NCBI RefSeq assembly: GCF_011317445.1
Contig: NZ_JAAAPL010000002.1
Location: forward strand, 714,589 to 778,588
Direction: 5' to 3'
Source: Chelativorans multitrophicus
GTDB taxonomy: Bacteria; Pseudomonadota; Alphaproteobacteria; Rhizobiales; Rhizobiaceae
DNA length: 64,000 nt
Each line of letters starts with the position of its first letter. The stretch's first letter is position 1. This document shows, one piece after another, positions 61,763 through 64,000 of the stretch. The position numbers and the translations under genes were made by a program. Below the pieces are notes generated by a model that saw only the letters and a program-made list of their open reading frames with translations, did no database searches and was not told the origin of the DNA.

Positions 61763-63853
61763 ATGGCCCGCGAATTCAAAATCGAAGACTACCGAAATTT
61801 CGGTATCATGGCGCATATCGACGCCGGCAAGACGACAACGACCGAGCGCATCCTGTACTACACGGGCAAGTCGCACAAAATCGGCGAAGTCCATGACGGC
61901 GCGGCCACCATGGATTGGATGGAGCAGGAGCAGGAGCGCGGCATCACCATCACGTCTGCCGCGACCACGACCTTCTGGAAGGGCCGTGACGAGAAGCTGC
62001 GCCGCTTCAACATCATCGACACGCCGGGCCACGTGGACTTCACGATCGAGGTGGAACGTTCGCTGCGCGTGCTCGACGGCGCCATCGCACTGCTCGACGC
62101 CAATGCAGGCGTGGAGCCGCAGACCGAGACGGTGTGGCGGCAGGCCGACAAGTATCACGTGCCGCGCATGATCTTCTGTAACAAGATGGACAAGATTGGC
62201 GCCGACTTCTACCGCTCGGTGGAGATGGTAAAGAGCCGCCTTGGCGCCACGGCCGTCGTCATGCAGCTTCCCATTGGCGCCGAGAGCGATTTCAAAGGCG
62301 TCATTGATCTCGTTGAAATGAAGGCGCTCATCTGGCGTGACGAGACGCTGGGCGCCGCCTGGGACGTGGTCGAGATCCCGGCCGAATTCAAGGAAAAGGC
62401 CGAAGAGTATCGTGAAAAGCTGATCGAGGCTGCCGTCGAGATGGATGAAGGCGCCATGGAGCGCTACCTCGAGGGCGAGATGCCATCGATCGAGGAGATC
62501 CGCGCACTCGTCCGCAAGGGCACGATCGAGGTCAAATTCTTCCCGATGTTCTGCGGCTCGGCCTTCAAGAACAAGGGCGTGCAGCCGCTGCTTGACGCGG
62601 TGGTCGACTTCCTGCCCTCGCCGATCGACATTCCCGCCATCAAGGGTGTGGATGCCAAGACCGAGGAGCCGATCGAGCGTCATGCGGAGGATAGCGAACC
62701 TCTCTCGATGCTCGCCTTCAAGATCATGAACGATCCCTTCGTGGGTTCGCTCACCTTCTGCCGTATCTATTCAGGCGTGCTCAAGAAGGGCGTCTCGCTT
62801 GAGAACACTGTGAAAGGTAAGCGCGAGCGCATCGGCCGCATGCTGCAGATGCACGCAAATTCGCGAGAGGATATCGAGGAAGCCTATGCGGGCGATATCG
62901 TGGCGCTCGCCGGTCTCAAGGAGACCACCACGGGCGATACCCTCTGTGACCCGCTGAAGCCGGTTATCCTGGAGCGGATGGAGTTTCCTGAGCCGGTCAT
63001 CCAGATCGCCATCGAGCCGAAGACCAAGGGCGACCAGGAAAAGATGGGTCTTGCGCTCAATCGCCTGGCGGCCGAGGATCCTTCCTTCCGTGTCAAGACG
63101 GATGAAGAGAGCGGCCAGACCATCATCGCCGGCATGGGCGAGCTTCACCTCGACATCATTGTCGACCGCATGAAGCGCGAGTTCAAGGTCGAGGCAAATA
63201 TCGGCGCGCCGCAGGTGGCGTATCGCGAGACGATCACCAAAACCGCCGAGATCGACTACACCCACAAGAAGCAGACAGGCGGCTCGGGCCAGTTCGCGCG
63301 TGTCAAGATCGTCTTCGAGCCCAATCCCGACGGCGAGGATTTCCTGTTCGAGTCCAAGATTGTCGGCGGATCGGTTCCAAAGGAATATGTCCCCGGCGTC
63401 CAGAAGGGCATCGAGAGCGTTCTTTCCTCCGGTCCGATCGCCGGATTTCCGATGCTGGGCGTGAAGGCGACGCTGGTGGATGGCGCCTATCACGATGTCG
63501 ACTCCTCGGTGCTCGCCTTCGAAATCGCCGCCCGTGCGGCTTTCCGCGAGGGTGCGCAGAAGGCGGGTGCTCAGCTCCTCGAGCCGATCATGAAGGTCGA
63601 GGTCGTGACACCGGAAGAGTATGTGGGCAGCGTGATCGGCGACCTGAACTCGCGGCGCGGTCAGATCCAGGGGCAGGAGGCGCGCGGCGTTGCCGTCGTC
63701 GTCAATGCCATGGTGCCGCTCGCCAACATGTTCAAGTACGTGGATAATCTGCGTTCGATGTCGCAGGGCCGCGCCCAGTACACGATGCAGTTCGACCATT
63801 ATGAGCCGGTCCCCAGCGCTGTGGCGCAGGAGATCCAGAAGAAGTTCGCGTGA
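61763..63853 (+). CDS. fusA: Elongation factor G
   Basis: This 696-residue translocase GTPase has G1 [15 protein letters not shown]2 with [12 protein letters not shown]3 DTPGHVDFT and G4 NKMDKIGAD. The domain IV tip is [22 protein letters not shown], and the C-terminal region has [19 protein letters not shown]. Length and motifs are those of the canonical single EF-G. It follows rpsG by 27 bp and precedes tuf by 59 bp. Confidence 0.98.
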   Translation: MAREFKIEDYRNFGIMAHIDAGKTTTTERILYYTGKSHKIGEVHDGAATMDWMEQEQERGITITSAATTTFWKGRDEKLRRFNIIDTPGHVDFTIEVERSLRVLDGAIALLDANAGVEPQTETVWRQADKYHVPRMIFCNKMDKIGADFYRSVEMVKSRLGATAVVMQLPIGAESDFKGVIDLVEMKALIWRDETLGAAWDVVEIPAEFKEKAEEYREKLIEAAVEMDEGAMERYLEGEMPSIEEIRALVRKGTIEVKFFPMFCGSAFKNKGVQPLLDAVVDFLPSPIDIPAIKGVDAKTEEPIERHAEDSEPLSMLAFKIMNDPFVGSLTFCRIYSGVLKKGVSLENTVKGKRERIGRMLQMHANSREDIEEAYAGDIVALAGLKETTTGDTLCDPLKPVILERMEFPEPVIQIAIEPKTKGDQEKMGLALNRLAAEDPSFRVKTDEESGQTIIAGMGELHLDIIVDRMKREFKVEANIGAPQVAYRETITKTAEIDYTHKKQTGGSGQFARVKIVFEPNPDGEDFLFESKIVGGSVPKEYVPGVQKGIESVLSSGPIAGFPMLGVKATLVDGAYHDVDSSVLAFEIAARAAFREGAQKAGAQLLEPIMKVEVVTPEEYVGSVIGDLNSRRGQIQGQEARGVAVVVNAMVPLANMFKYVDNLRSMSQGRAQYTMQFDHYEPVPSAVAQEIQKKFA

Positions 63854-63912
63854 TCGCCCGAAGGGCGCACTAACAGAAGGCCTGACAAGGCAGAAAGTAA
63901 CGGAGACCTCAC

Positions 63913-64000
63913 ATGGCCAAAGGTAAATTTGAGCGCACGAAGCCGCATGTGAACATCGGGACGATTGGTCACGTCGACCATGGGAAGACGTCTCTGACGG
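63913..64000 (+). CDS. tuf: Elongation factor Tu, N-terminal part (runs off the window)
   Basis: The first 29 codons start [20 protein letters not shown] and continue with the G1 loop [11 protein letters not shown], which identifies EF-Tu. The gene is cut at the end of the window. GGAG lies before the ATG at 63913. It completes the rpsL-rpsG-fusA-tuf order. Confidence 0.98.
   Translation, partial: MAKGKFERTKPHVNIGTIGHVDHGKTSLT

Overview
The window is GC-rich chromosomal DNA from an alphaproteobacterium of the Rhizobiales (Hyphomicrobiales). The best fit is the Phyllobacteriaceae, for example Mesorhizobium, Chelativorans or Nitratireductor relatives. The evidence is CckA, an NDUFA12-type complex I subunit, phosphatidylcholine synthase, an ExoR homologue, an IalB-family protein, a tandem cold-shock-domain protein, PAS_5 and BTLCP families, DUF2155/DUF3126, and rpsL-rpsG-fusA-tuf at the end. 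The genus is inferred. I see no phage, insertion sequence, CRISPR array, tRNA or rRNA gene. This is core genome with a few small accessory genes.

Layout. 1-4.3 kb: a partial FliO-like gene divergent from cckA, then pncB. 4.5-7.9 kb: small uncharacterised genes, pccB and a glyoxalase. 8-12.7 kb: cold-shock gene, DUF192, hydrolase, AspH-type dioxygenase, cysE, DUF3126 and gamma carbonic anhydrase. 12.7-17.2 kb: the most unusual stretch, with structured intergenic RNA candidates, a BTLCP protease-like gene, PilZ and PAS_5 genes, a rhomboid protease, a CBS gene broken by an amber codon, and a YjhX/TopAI-type toxin gene with an elaborate leader. 17.2-25 kb: gatB, NDUFA12, DUF2155, then the leftward run M48 protease, DsbA, aroQ, accB, accC and aat. 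25-38.5 kb: rne, amidase, PBP1a, prfB with its programmed frameshift, glmS, DUF502 and recG. 38.6-46.7 kb: sdhE, mfd, an unknown membrane protein, a FrnE-like protein, a YejA-like binding protein, ialB and hspQ. 46.8-59.2 kb: ubiH-like, pcs, quinone oxidoreductase, a complete BMP-type ABC transporter, GST, ilvD, exoR and xthA. 59.3-64 kb: small unknowns and the str operon.

How the genes work together. Cell-envelope functions recur: amidase, PBP1a, GlmS, Pcs, ExoR and the periplasmic thiol and protease proteins. Translation and RNA metabolism include gatB, prfB, rne, aat and the str operon. Fatty-acid precursor supply (accB, accC) sits with aroQ. DNA repair is recG, mfd and xthA.

Most notable observation: on the minus strand, yjhX (16698-16955) is preceded by an eight-codon ORF with its own Shine-Dalgarno sequence. 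The last codons of that ORF form one arm of an 11-bp helix, and the other arm runs into the yjhX Shine-Dalgarno. This is the architecture of a leader-peptide, ribosome-sensing switch. As I recall it, E. coli topAI (yjhX) is also controlled by a leader ORF (toiL). Other RNA-level candidates are paired hairpins with CCUCCCC loops downstream of the BTLCP gene, a hairpin before rne, a terminator-capped GC-rich segment before the rhomboid gene, and a structured str-operon leader behind a clear sigma70-type promoter.
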